Notes under the pieces: model-generated
The model's database searches: none
Told to the model about the DNA's origin: nothing
What the model saw: the letters and a program-made list of their open reading frames with translations, nothing else
Translations under genes and position numbers: made by a program
DNA from: Candidatus Altimarinota bacterium
GTDB taxonomy: Bacteria > Patescibacteriota > Gracilibacteria > JAHISY01
Assembly (NCBI GenBank): GCA_023142645.1
Contig: JAGLJE010000028.1
Span: forward strand, 1-13,402
DNA: 13,402 nt
Reading direction: 5' to 3'
Shown here: one piece after another, positions 1-5,336 of the stretch
How the letters are laid out: each line of letters opens with the position of its first letter
Position numbering within the stretch: the stretch's first letter is position 1

Positions 1-1
1 A

Positions 2-970
2 GCACCTGACATCGGTGTTATTTTGAATGTAAGTCCGAACCATCTTAATGAATACGATGGCTCTTTTTCTGCTTATAAAAAGGGTAAATTCCATTTAATT
101 GAACAGCAGACAAAAAATGAAATCTCTATTTTAAATTATGACAATCCGATTACCAGACAGTTCATCAAAAAGACAAAAGGCACTCCCCTCCCCTACTCGA
201 CACGCCGAAAATTGTCTACTGGTATCTATATTGATGATGACTGGATTATAGACAAAAGCAAAAGTGTCCAGTGGACATGTAGCCAACAAAAAACTTTGTC
301 TAGTAGACAATTCAACCTGTCCACTAGACAGATAGCCAACAAAAACTTTTGTCAGGATACGAGTAGACAGCTCAATTTGTCCAGTAGACATCGAGTAGAC
401 AACCGAATTTGTCCACTCAGTAAAGTTTGTCTATTCGGTGAACACAACATTTCGAATGTTTTGGCAGCAATAGCGGCGACTCTAGCAGCAGAGGTAAGTA
501 AAAAAATAATTTGTAAAGTGGTAAGTAAGTTCTGCGGAATCCCACAGCGACTTGAGCTGGTTTTCGAAAAAAGGAGAGTACTGTTTGTAAATGATTCGGC
601 TTCAACTACCCCCGAATCCACAATCGCGGCACTTCGAAGTTTTCCGGAAAGTTCAGTAAATCTAATCGCGGGAGGGGATACGAAAGGTGTGAATTACGCG
701 ATTCTCGCGAGTGAAATTCGAAGGAGAAAGGTAAAAATAACGCTTCTCAAAAGTCCGCTCGCGAACATTTTGAAAAAACTGCTAAAAAAGGAAAAAGTAA
801 GTTTTGAAATCGTGAAAACTTTGCAGGAAGCAGTGAAGATTTCCGCTAAAAATGCGACAAAGGGTGATTGTGTGCTACTTTCGCCGGCAGCCGCTTGGTT
901 TTGCTATTTCACTGGAAAAATCCCGCTTGGCGGAAGGGGATTCGAGAAATTCGCAAGAACGCTTGTTTGA
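2..970 (+). CDS. murD: UDP-N-acetylmuramoyl-L-alanine:D-glutamate ligase MurD, 5'-truncated by the window edge
   Basis: MurD is the cytoplasmic ATP-dependent ligase that adds D-glutamate to UDP-MurNAc-L-Ala in peptidoglycan synthesis. The reading frame is open from base 2. A TTG at 23 is not the start, because the codons before it complete the conserved Mur-ligase strand (APDIGVIL, then NVSPNHLNEYDG, matching the family's N-I-S-P-D-H-L-D). Further landmarks are LFGEHNISN (about 430-456; family G-x-H-N-x-x-N), GIPQRLE, NDSASTTPES from 590 (family NDSKATNP; the usual Lys is Ala here), LIAGGDTKG, and the C-terminal LLSPAAAWF...GRGFEKF. Between the central-domain strand ending DDWI and LFGEHN, roughly 60 residues of low-complexity sequence rich in SSRQ/STRQ motifs replace a short native segment. 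They are encoded by a palindromic repeat tract listed separately. The frame stays open through the tract, so the gene looks intact. It ends in TGA, 7 nt before the convergent zinc-ribbon gene. Confidence 0.9.
   Translation, partial: APDIGVILNVSPNHLNEYDGSFSAYKKGKFHLIEQQTKNEISILNYDNPITRQFIKKTKGTPLPYSTRRKLSTGIYIDDDWIIDKSKSVQWTCSQQKTLSSRQFNLSTRQIANKNFCQDTSRQLNLSSRHRVDNRICPLSKVCLFGEHNISNVLAAIAATLAAEVSKKIICKVVSKFCGIPQRLELVFEKRRVLFVNDSASTTPESTIAALRSFPESSVNLIAGGDTKGVNYAILASEIRRRKVKITLLKSPLANILKKLLKKEKVSFEIVKTLQEAVKISAKNATKGDCVLLSPAAAWFCYFTGKIPLGGRGFEKFARTLV
262..433. repeat. In-frame palindromic repeat tract inside murD
   Basis: The tract is built from copies of a short near-palindrome. TTGTCTAGTAGACAA at 296-310 is perfect (7-bp arms around a central G), as is TGTCCAGTGGACA at 265-277. 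Degenerate copies follow at about 319-331, 378-390 and 424-433. GAGTAGACAA (393-402) pairs with TTGTCCACTC (409-418) with one mismatch. A longer unit containing TAGCCAACAAAAA occurs twice (273-310 and 326-370), read in two different frames: CSQQKT in the first copy and IANKNF in the second. A related copy lies in the PLP-enzyme gene at 1846-1893. The antisense strand is also open across the tract. This resembles the known class of protein-coding palindromic elements (for example Rickettsia palindromic elements), but the sequence is not one I recognise. Confidence 0.88.
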
Positions 971-977
971 CTTTTAA

Positions 978-1130
978 CTACTTTTCTTCGTCAACCGATT
1001 CGTATTTCAGTGGCTCAAGCGAAGTGATAAGAATTTCACAACCGCAGTTTTCGCACTCCACGACCTCACCGGTTTCGATAGGATCGTGCTCAATTTTGTG
1101 CTCGCAATCGGGGCAGATAACCGTTATCAT
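978..1130 (-). CDS. LysW-like small zinc-ribbon protein (50 aa)
   Basis: Reading the minus strand from ATG at 1130 to TAG at 978 gives a 50-residue acidic protein beginning MITVICPDCEHKIEH and containing ECENCGCEI. The two C-x2-C pairs (Cys6/Cys9 and Cys27/Cys30) form a zinc ribbon in the arrangement of LysW, the amino-group carrier protein of the alpha-aminoadipate lysine/arginine route. LysW ends in a conserved E-D-W-G-E tail whose terminal Glu carries the substrate. This protein ends SVDEEK, so carrier function is doubtful. A nearby ATP-grasp gene (2258-3292) recalls the LysW/LysX pairing, but that could be coincidence. The start is supported by a near-consensus promoter (TTGACA, 16 nt, TAAAAT) ending 7 nt before the ATG, which would give a leaderless mRNA. 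The family resemblance is clear; the function is open. Confidence 0.82.
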   Translation of the reverse strand: MITVICPDCEHKIEHDPIETGEVVECENCGCEILITSLEPLKYESVDEEK

Positions 1131-1137
1131 TGCTGGG

Positions 1138-1165
1138 ATTTTAAGAATTTAATTTTGAATGTCAA
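1138..1165 (-). promoter_or_regulatory. Promoter of the zinc-ribbon gene, leaderless type
   Basis: On the minus strand, TTGACA (1165-1160) is separated by 16 nt from TAAAAT (1143-1138), and the ATG follows 7 nt later at 1130. Transcription would begin at about the A of the ATG. The -35 box overlaps the start codon of the divergent PLP-enzyme gene at 1159, so initiation at the two genes could interfere. Confidence 0.65.
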
Positions 1166-2265
1166 CAAAAAGTTTTAACGATTTCGTGGACCCTTCGCGA
1201 AAGGATATTTGGCGATATGCAAAACTTCTCGAAGATGTCAAAGAAGGGAGTCAAATTGACGCAAAACAAGTTGATTTCACACCAATTGAGAAGGTAGCAA
1301 ATTCACCCTGTAAAGTAAAACGCGAGGATGTGAGCATCACCGGATCGCATAAATTTCGCAGCCTCGCATATCAACTGAGTTGCCTGCGCGACCGCGGAAC
1401 AAGTAAAGCGGTACTTTCAAGCAGCGGAAATGCAGCAATCGCCGCCTCGAAGCTCCTTCCAGAAAATGCGAATCTAAAGTTGCTTGTTTTTCTCTCGAAA
1501 AAAACACCATCCGAAAAACTAGCTGCTATTAAGTTCACAAAAAACTTAATCCCCATCCTCTCCTCGAGACCTTTAAGATTGGCGAAATATACAATAAAAC
1601 ACTTTAATTTAAAGGACTTAAGACCATCAAAAGATCCGAACGCGACAATTGGATTCCGTAGCCTCGGTTTCGAAATTTTTGAGCAAGTACCAAGAATCAA
1701 GAATATTTTTAGTTTTGTAACAAGCGGGGCGAGTATTTGCGGGATTGCGGAAGCGTACGAATTTTTAATGAAATCTAAGATAATCAAAGAAATACCCCAA
1801 CTTTTTGCGGTTAATTCGAGTGGACAACTAGCCGGAAGCTTGAATGGACATGTAGCGAACAAAAATCTTTATCGAGTGGACACGAGTAGACAAAATAATT
1901 TGTCTAGTGGACAACCCAACTTGTCTAGTGGACACCGAGTGGACAAAAAATTTGTCGAGTGGACAGCAGTAGACACGAGTAGACAAAAAGATTTGTCGAG
2001 TGGACAAGCAGTAGACAAAAAGATTTGTCGAGTGGACATCTCGGATACGGAAATCTTGTCGATTCAGCAAAAATATCCGCAACTTGAAACTTCCAATGAA
2101 GGACTAGCTTCGCTTGCGGCAGCAGAAAAAGTCAAGCCAAAAGGGGAAACACTCGTAATTTTAACTGGTCGAGCTTGGTCGAAAGAAAAACCGGATTTGA
2201 ATAAATTTTTCAAAGCGGAAAATTTTGCAGATGTTGATAAAATAATTACTCGGCACAATGTCTAA
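1159..2265 (+). CDS. thrC: Threonine-synthase-like PLP-dependent enzyme (fold type II) with repeat insert
   Basis: The 368-residue protein has fold-II PLP enzyme features. GSHKFRS holds the likely Schiff-base Lys65 (family GSFKDRG), SSSGNAA at 87-93 is the phosphate/substrate loop, and TSGASICG at 189-196 matches the glycine-rich PLP-phosphate loop. ISDTEIL...NEGLASLAAAEK and VILTGRAW match the threonine synthase C-terminus (DDEIL...AEPxSxASxAG; VLTGxGLK). Threonine synthase converts O-phosphohomoserine to threonine. Between about residues 224 and 292, where typical short ThrC proteins have a TIA-x-AIRIG segment, the sequence is instead encoded by palindromic repeats (LSSGQ, VDTSRQ, KICRVD). 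With the altered Lys motif this makes activity and substrate uncertain; another beta-replacing PLP enzyme is possible. No Shine-Dalgarno is visible. The stop codon overlaps the next gene by 8 nt. Confidence 0.75.
   Translation: MSTKSFNDFVDPSRKDIWRYAKLLEDVKEGSQIDAKQVDFTPIEKVANSPCKVKREDVSITGSHKFRSLAYQLSCLRDRGTSKAVLSSSGNAAIAASKLLPENANLKLLVFLSKKTPSEKLAAIKFTKNLIPILSSRPLRLAKYTIKHFNLKDLRPSKDPNATIGFRSLGFEIFEQVPRIKNIFSFVTSGASICGIAEAYEFLMKSKIIKEIPQLFAVNSSGQLAGSLNGHVANKNLYRVDTSRQNNLSSGQPNLSSGHRVDKKFVEWTAVDTSRQKDLSSGQAVDKKICRVDISDTEILSIQQKYPQLETSNEGLASLAAAEKVKPKGETLVILTGRAWSKEKPDLNKFFKAENFADVDKIITRHNV
1812..2040. repeat. In-frame palindromic repeat tract inside the PLP-enzyme gene
   Basis: This holds more than ten half or full copies of the element seen in murD. 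TTGTCTAGTGGACAA at 1900-1914 is near-palindromic, and a similar copy follows at about 1921-1935. An exact 28-nt direct repeat (beginning GTAGACAAAAAG) occurs at 1979-2006 and 2011-2038, with period 32. A longer unit at 1846-1893, containing TGTAGCGAACAAAAA, matches the two murD copies. The same DNA core is translated in different frames: LSSGQ, VEWT, and CRVD. No stop codon arises, and the antisense strand is open from 2082 to 1828. The tract fills the place of a native segment between the catalytic core and the C-terminal part. Confidence 0.9.
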
Positions 2266-3292
2266 ATTTCCTCGTAAAACGATTTATCTAGTTTCCCCCG
2301 ATCCCAGCAAGATTGAGGGGCTGGAATTTGCGTGGCCACATCTGAAAATTTTTGTGAATAAACTCACTCCTGAACTTCGAAAAGCGGAAAAAAGGGGAGT
2401 CGAGATTACAAATTTGAAGCTTCCGAAAGTGAAAAAAACGAGTCATCTGCTCGGAGAAATGATTTCGCGAAAACTGATCAGAAAAGGAAATCGTCTCCTT
2501 ATTTTCAAGAACTTGCCGAAAATCGAGAAGCTAGCCGCGAAACACCATTTGGAAGTTCTGATGTCCAAAGCGAAGTTCATTTCGCAGCTCGAAGATAAAA
2601 TTAATTTCGTAGATTTTTGTCACGATTACGCTTTGCCGATTTTGCCCACGCAGATTCGCAAGTTAAATCTCGTGATATTTGTCGAACCGATTGTGGTCCA
2701 AATGCGACGCGGTCATGCAGGAGAATCGACTTTCTTCGTGCGATCGAATAGAGAACTAAATGAACTGAAACGAAAAGCGGGGGAGTGGGTGGTGAAAATC
2801 ACACCGCTGAAAAAATTGCCGACTTTCTCACTAAATTTATGTATTACCCGCGCAGGCACTTTTACGACACAACCTTTTTTCCAAATCACCGGCGATCCAA
2901 ACTTGAATCCATTGCCCGGCGGAACCGGCGGAATTGATTTCGGGCTGGCAGCAAAAATGCTTTCCGAAAAAAGTTTGGAGCGAATTTCCGCGCTTGTCGA
3001 GCTCGTCGGAAATGCACTCGCAAAGATTGGCTATCGTGGCATCGCAGGGATAGATTTTCTCGTAGATGAGAAGAAACATCATATTTTTTTGCTGGAACTG
3101 AATCCACGGCTACTAAGTAATCTCGGTTTTGTGACGAAAAAACAAGCGGCGATAGAGGAGATCCCATTACTCACAATCCATCTGCTGGAAATGCTGGGAG
3201 AAGATTTACGAGAGTGGGATTTGCCGCGAGTGAGCGCCGTGAAAGAGGGGAGATTCGAATCACCGCATCCCGATGCGCGAATGATTTTTTAA
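2258..3292 (+). CDS. ATP-grasp family protein
   Basis: This 344-residue protein has the ATP-grasp C-terminal signature: GYRGIAGIDFLVD at 258-270 followed by FLLELNPRL at 277-285, which supply the acidic and Asn residues that bind Mg-ATP. VVVQMRRGHAGESTFF at 146-160 resembles the small glycine-rich loop. GDPNLNPLPGGTGGIDFG at 212-229 looks like the substrate-side loop of carboxylate-amine ligases. Residues 1-105 form a pre-ATP-grasp domain I cannot assign. ATP-grasp enzymes join a carboxylate to an amine or thiol through an acyl phosphate; the substrate here is unknown. The ATG overlaps the upstream stop by 8 nt (ATGTCTAA), so the two genes are probably translationally coupled and act in one pathway. 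A LysX-like role with the zinc ribbon is a speculation. Confidence 0.75.
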   Translation: MSKFPRKTIYLVSPDPSKIEGLEFAWPHLKIFVNKLTPELRKAEKRGVEITNLKLPKVKKTSHLLGEMISRKLIRKGNRLLIFKNLPKIEKLAAKHHLEVLMSKAKFISQLEDKINFVDFCHDYALPILPTQIRKLNLVIFVEPIVVQMRRGHAGESTFFVRSNRELNELKRKAGEWVVKITPLKKLPTFSLNLCITRAGTFTTQPFFQITGDPNLNPLPGGTGGIDFGLAAKMLSEKSLERISALVELVGNALAKIGYRGIAGIDFLVDEKKHHIFLLELNPRLLSNLGFVTKKQAAIEEIPLLTIHLLEMLGEDLREWDLPRVSAVKEGRFESPHPDARMIF

Positions 3293-3572
3293 TTTTTCTC
3301 CCATTTTGAGTTTTTCTTCTTTTGGAGTTGAAATGAAATTGATAAAACTGTAAAAGCACTTAAACCAGCTGCCTAAAGTTCAATTGGACAAAGTGATTTA
3401 ACTTTGTTAATATCAGCTTTATTAAATGATTGCCTTGTTTGAAGAAGCGAGGCATTGACTGTGCTCTTTGACATCTAGCTATATGCTTCCAGTTCAAATA
3501 ACAAAAAATGTCAGACAAGCTGAAAGCGACATCTAGTGCCAGCATGGCAACCTAAAACCATGAAAAAAAACT
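3293..3572 (+). promoter_or_regulatory. 280-nt untranslated leader region of the PEP-CTERM gene
   Basis: I see no gene here. Visible elements are a hairpin with arms ACAAAGT/ACTTTGT at 3388-3407 and a small palindrome TGCCA-GCA-TGGCA at 3534-3548. The 9-mer GACATCTAG appears twice, at about 3470 and 3529. There are two competing promoter readings: a sigma-54-like GG-N10-GC (GGCATTGACTGTGCT, 3451-3465) or a sigma-70-like TTGACT, 18 nt, CTATAT (3455-3484). Either would give a leader of roughly 80-100 nt, unlike the near-leaderless genes elsewhere in the window. The region is more loosely packed than the rest and may have arrived with the downstream gene. Confidence 0.45.
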
Positions 3573-3962
3573 ATGCTGAAAAAAATCGTTTTAGCGGCAA
3601 TTGTACTGCTGCTAACGAGCGGGATCGCATACGCGATCCCGCTCAAGTGGGATCGGGGCGACCAACGTCCCCAAAAAATCGAACTCGATAAATATTTGTT
3701 CGAGTTTGATTTTGATAATTGGGCAAATGACGCCAATGATTATTCGTGTGTCTTTGCAGGCACGAGTTTTTTCGTGTCTGCGAACCTGATCTGGGGGGGT
3801 CACCACCCCCCTACATTCTGGGGGAAGAAGTGGCACAAAAAAAGGTGGTGCTGGAAAAAGAAACCTGCACCACCCGCCCCTGTCCCGGAGCCAGCCACCA
3901 TGTTATTACTTGGTGTCGGACTAATCGGTCTCGCTGGTGCGAGGCGTAAAAAAATCATCTAG
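3573..3962 (+). CDS. Small secreted PEP-CTERM protein
   Basis: The 129-residue protein has an N-terminal Sec signal peptide (MLKKIVLAAIVLLLTSGIAYA, probable cleavage after AYA). A short mature part, rich in Trp, His and Lys near its end, follows, then a Pro-rich hinge (PAPPAPVPEP). The C-terminal tripartite sorting signal consists of VPEPATM, a hydrophobic helix, and a basic tail ARRKK. PEP-CTERM signals are recognised by exosortases for surface anchoring or export, usually in Gram-negative biofilm formers. The sequence style is typical of Desulfobacterota and other proteobacteria, so transfer is likely. No exosortase is in the window. ATG 3573 is chosen for frame. An out-of-frame ATG at 3560 sits before an A8 run, and loss of one A would extend the signal peptide to MKKTMLKK. 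Four strong hairpins lie within the coding DNA. Confidence 0.87.
   Translation: MLKKIVLAAIVLLLTSGIAYAIPLKWDRGDQRPQKIELDKYLFEFDFDNWANDANDYSCVFAGTSFFVSANLIWGGHHPPTFWGKKWHKKRWCWKKKPAPPAPVPEPATMLLLGVGLIGLAGARRKKII
3617..3811 (+). other. Series of four hairpins within the PEP-CTERM coding sequence
   Basis: Four stems follow one another. GAGCGGGATCGC (3617-3628) pairs perfectly with 3633-3644 over an ATAC loop. AAAATCGAACTCGA (3675-3688) pairs with 3700-3713 with one G-T wobble. GCAGGCACGA (3756-3765) pairs with 3772-3781 with one wobble. GGGGGGT (3794-3800) pairs perfectly with 3805-3811 over CACC. Nothing comparable was noticed in the neighbouring genes. None is followed by a terminator-like T run. 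Confidence 0.8.
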
Positions 3963-3966
3963 GAAT

Positions 3967-4049
3967 GCTAGAAATCAAGCATCCGCTTAGATTTCTAGCT
4001 CCCCAGGTGATCAACCTGCTCGAGACGCTCCTGGAGGAGGCGTTCGAGC
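3967..4049 (+). other. Structured 3' untranslated region of the PEP-CTERM transcript
   Basis: Three stems lie between the stop codon and the terminator. GCTAGAAATCAAGC (3967-3980) pairs with 3985-3999 over an ATCC loop with one bulged A. CAGGT (4004-4008) pairs with ACCTG (4014-4018). GCTCGA...ACGCTCCT (4018-4031) pairs with AGGA...GCGTTCGAGC (4034-4049) with two bulges. These could protect the mRNA 3' end or form a separate RNA. Confidence 0.65.
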
Positions 4050-4062
4050 GAAACCTTTTAAC

Positions 4063-4097
4063 AAAACCCCGGCTTTTGCAAGTCGGGGTTTTTCTTT
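4063..4097 (+). terminator. Rho-independent terminator after the PEP-CTERM gene
   Basis: AAAACCCCGGCTT (4063-4075) pairs with AAGTCGGGGTTTT (4080-4092), including one G-T pair, over a TTGC loop, and the T tract continues to TTTTTCTTT. The A-rich 5' arm may also let it stop the convergent gene. Confidence 0.93.
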
Positions 4098-4111
4098 GCG
4101 CGGTGATTTTC

Positions 4112-5110
4112 TCATCTTTCCATAATCGTCTCCTTCACCTTCACGCCGAAATGTCGCCCCGCATCCTCAACGAACGCTAGAACTTCATCGCCTTTTTTTA
4201 ATTTAGTGATTGAGATCGGTTTACCGTTTGGTTTGGTCAATCGAATCGTTTCAGCATTTTGCATCACGAGCGTAACCGCCTTTGAGCCAATTTTACCGCG
4301 AACGAGCAGCATCGGTCTTTTCTCAATCTTCGCACGACCGACCGCAAGCGGAAACGTATTGCCTTTCTCGTTGCAAATCAAAATTTGCGAACCAGATTTA
4401 ACTTCGTTGAGATAGCCGGTTTTGTTGTCAGGAAGGCGGACATACGCATGCACCGCGCCGACATTTACGCGAAATGGGCGGGGATCGCAGTACGGGCTTT
4501 CGACATTTTCGTTAAAAACGAGAAACATCGCAGAGCTGGAATCCCCTGCGAGAATACCCTCACCGGGTTTGAGAATCGCGGTCGTATCAACGCAGACTCG
4601 ATCTGCCACGCCAACCGGTTCAGTCGATTCGATCTTCGCACGGACGAGTTGTAGTTTTTCATTGTTAGCTTCACGGACAATTTTTCCGGTCGCGACAATC
4701 TCAGAAGCTTCCGCTGTTTCGAGGAGAATGCCATCCGCCCCAACCTCCATCGTAGTCAGCGCAAGCTTTGCTTTTGCGTAATTCGGAACAGTTTGAATAA
4801 TGTGAGAAGTCTTGGAGATCAAGTTTTCGAGTGGAATAATCGACCAATCTTTATTGCGGATAATTTTGAAAACTTTTTCACCCGCCGCGGCAACATCGTT
4901 TTCAACTTCTTTCGAAGTGATGGTGAATTCCTTCACATCTTTTCCCAATTTCAAATCCCCATCCACCGCAATCGTGCGAATTAATCCCAGTTCTTTCGCC
5001 TTTTTTGAAAAACCGCGCAGCAACAAAATCGCATCTGCTCCACTCTCGATGGCAGCGGTAACCAAATTTTTATTCCATTTCGGAATTGAAACCCAAAATA
5101 GTTTTTTCAT
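4112..5110 (-). CDS. aroB': 3-dehydroquinate synthase II (archaeal type)
   Basis: This 332-residue protein matches the archaeal DHQ synthase II family (MJ1249 type). That enzyme makes 3-dehydroquinate by NAD-dependent oxidative deamination and cyclisation of 2-amino-3,7-dideoxy-D-threo-hept-6-ulosonate, bypassing the DAHP/AroB route into the shikimate pathway. Family landmarks are VGVADRVCVD (166-175), GEGILAGDSSSAMFLV (183-198), PRPFRVNVGAVHAYV (210-224), KTGYLNEVKSG (230-240) and VGRAKIEKRPMLL (257-269). The N-terminus (MKKLFWVSIPKWNK) also fits, and the length is close to archaeal members. The partner ADH synthase (AroA') is not in the window. The gene stands alone, convergent with the PEP-CTERM unit and sharing its terminator region. 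No Shine-Dalgarno is seen before ATG 5110. Confidence 0.92.
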   Translation of the reverse strand: MKKLFWVSIPKWNKNLVTAAIESGADAILLLRGFSKKAKELGLIRTIAVDGDLKLGKDVKEFTITSKEVENDVAAAGEKVFKIIRNKDWSIIPLENLISKTSHIIQTVPNYAKAKLALTTMEVGADGILLETAEASEIVATGKIVREANNEKLQLVRAKIESTEPVGVADRVCVDTTAILKPGEGILAGDSSSAMFLVFNENVESPYCDPRPFRVNVGAVHAYVRLPDNKTGYLNEVKSGSQILICNEKGNTFPLAVGRAKIEKRPMLLVRGKIGSKAVTLVMQNAETIRLTKPNGKPISITKLKKGDEVLAFVEDAGRHFGVKVKETIMER

Positions 5111-5133
5111 TTGAAGATGTTAAATACCCGTAG

Positions 5134-5142
5134 ATTTTAGCA
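5134..5142 (-). promoter_or_regulatory. Extended -10 promoter of the DHQ synthase gene
   Basis: On the minus strand TGCTAAAAT (5142-5134) is an extended -10 (TGn plus TAAAAT), with no convincing -35. Transcription would start near 5127, giving a leader of about 17 nt without a Shine-Dalgarno. Confidence 0.5.
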
Positions 5143-5149
5143 TTTCTTG

Positions 5150-5273
5150 TGATTCTAAATTCTAAGTAGGCTCCAGCCCTGAAATTCTAAAGTTTGGATT
5201 TTTGGAATTGGGATTTGAGATTTATTTGGAATTTGGATATTAATATTTGGAATTTTTTCAACAGGTGAATAAA
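5150..5273. repeat. A/T-rich degenerate repeat spacer
   Basis: This intergenic stretch consists of drifting copies of GGAATTTGGATTT-like words (for example TTTGGAATTTGGATAT around 5225-5240). Similar low-complexity words (AATTGAAAATT, ATTGGAAAATT) fill the spacers at about 5955-6000, 6089-6135 and 7505-7550. No gene is seen. Confidence 0.5.
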
Positions 5274-5336
5274 TTGTGTTCACAACTCTAAGCTAGTGTG
5301 TTTAAAAACACAGATGATTCCGCTAAACTCCCCGCG
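5274..5336 (+). promoter_or_regulatory. Promoter with two palindromes upstream of the MBL-fold gene
   Basis: TAAACT (5324-5329) ends 7 nt before ATG 5337, the same -10-to-start spacing as two other genes here, suggesting a leaderless mRNA. Upstream are two perfect palindromes, TTGTG-TT-CACAA (5274-5285) and TGTGTTT-AA-AAACACA (5297-5312). The second covers the expected -35 position, so it could be an operator. Confidence 0.5.

Noticed and set aside
868..1152. 94-codon plus-strand ORF between murD and the PLP gene
   Set aside because: It overlaps the murD end and lies antisense to the zinc-ribbon gene, whose CxxC motifs and promoter are convincing; its own translation has no family features.
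262..2040. CRISPR array interpretation of the repeat tracts
   Set aside because: The units are too short and irregular, spacers are not uniform, the tracts lie in frame inside enzymes, and no cas gene is present.
1159..2265. PLP-enzyme gene as a pseudogene
   Set aside because: Despite the insert and altered motifs, the frame is uninterrupted, the C-terminal family motifs follow in frame, and it is coupled to the downstream gene; decay is possible but not shown.
3360..3560. Cyclic-di-GMP riboswitch upstream of the PEP-CTERM gene
   Set aside because: A GCCAGCATGGCA-like piece is present, but the conserved GEMM core and tetraloop-receptor elements are not visible.
5298..5336. GTG start for the MBL-fold gene
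   Set aside because: It would start inside a palindrome and adds 13 residues absent from the family; ATG 5337 matches the family start.
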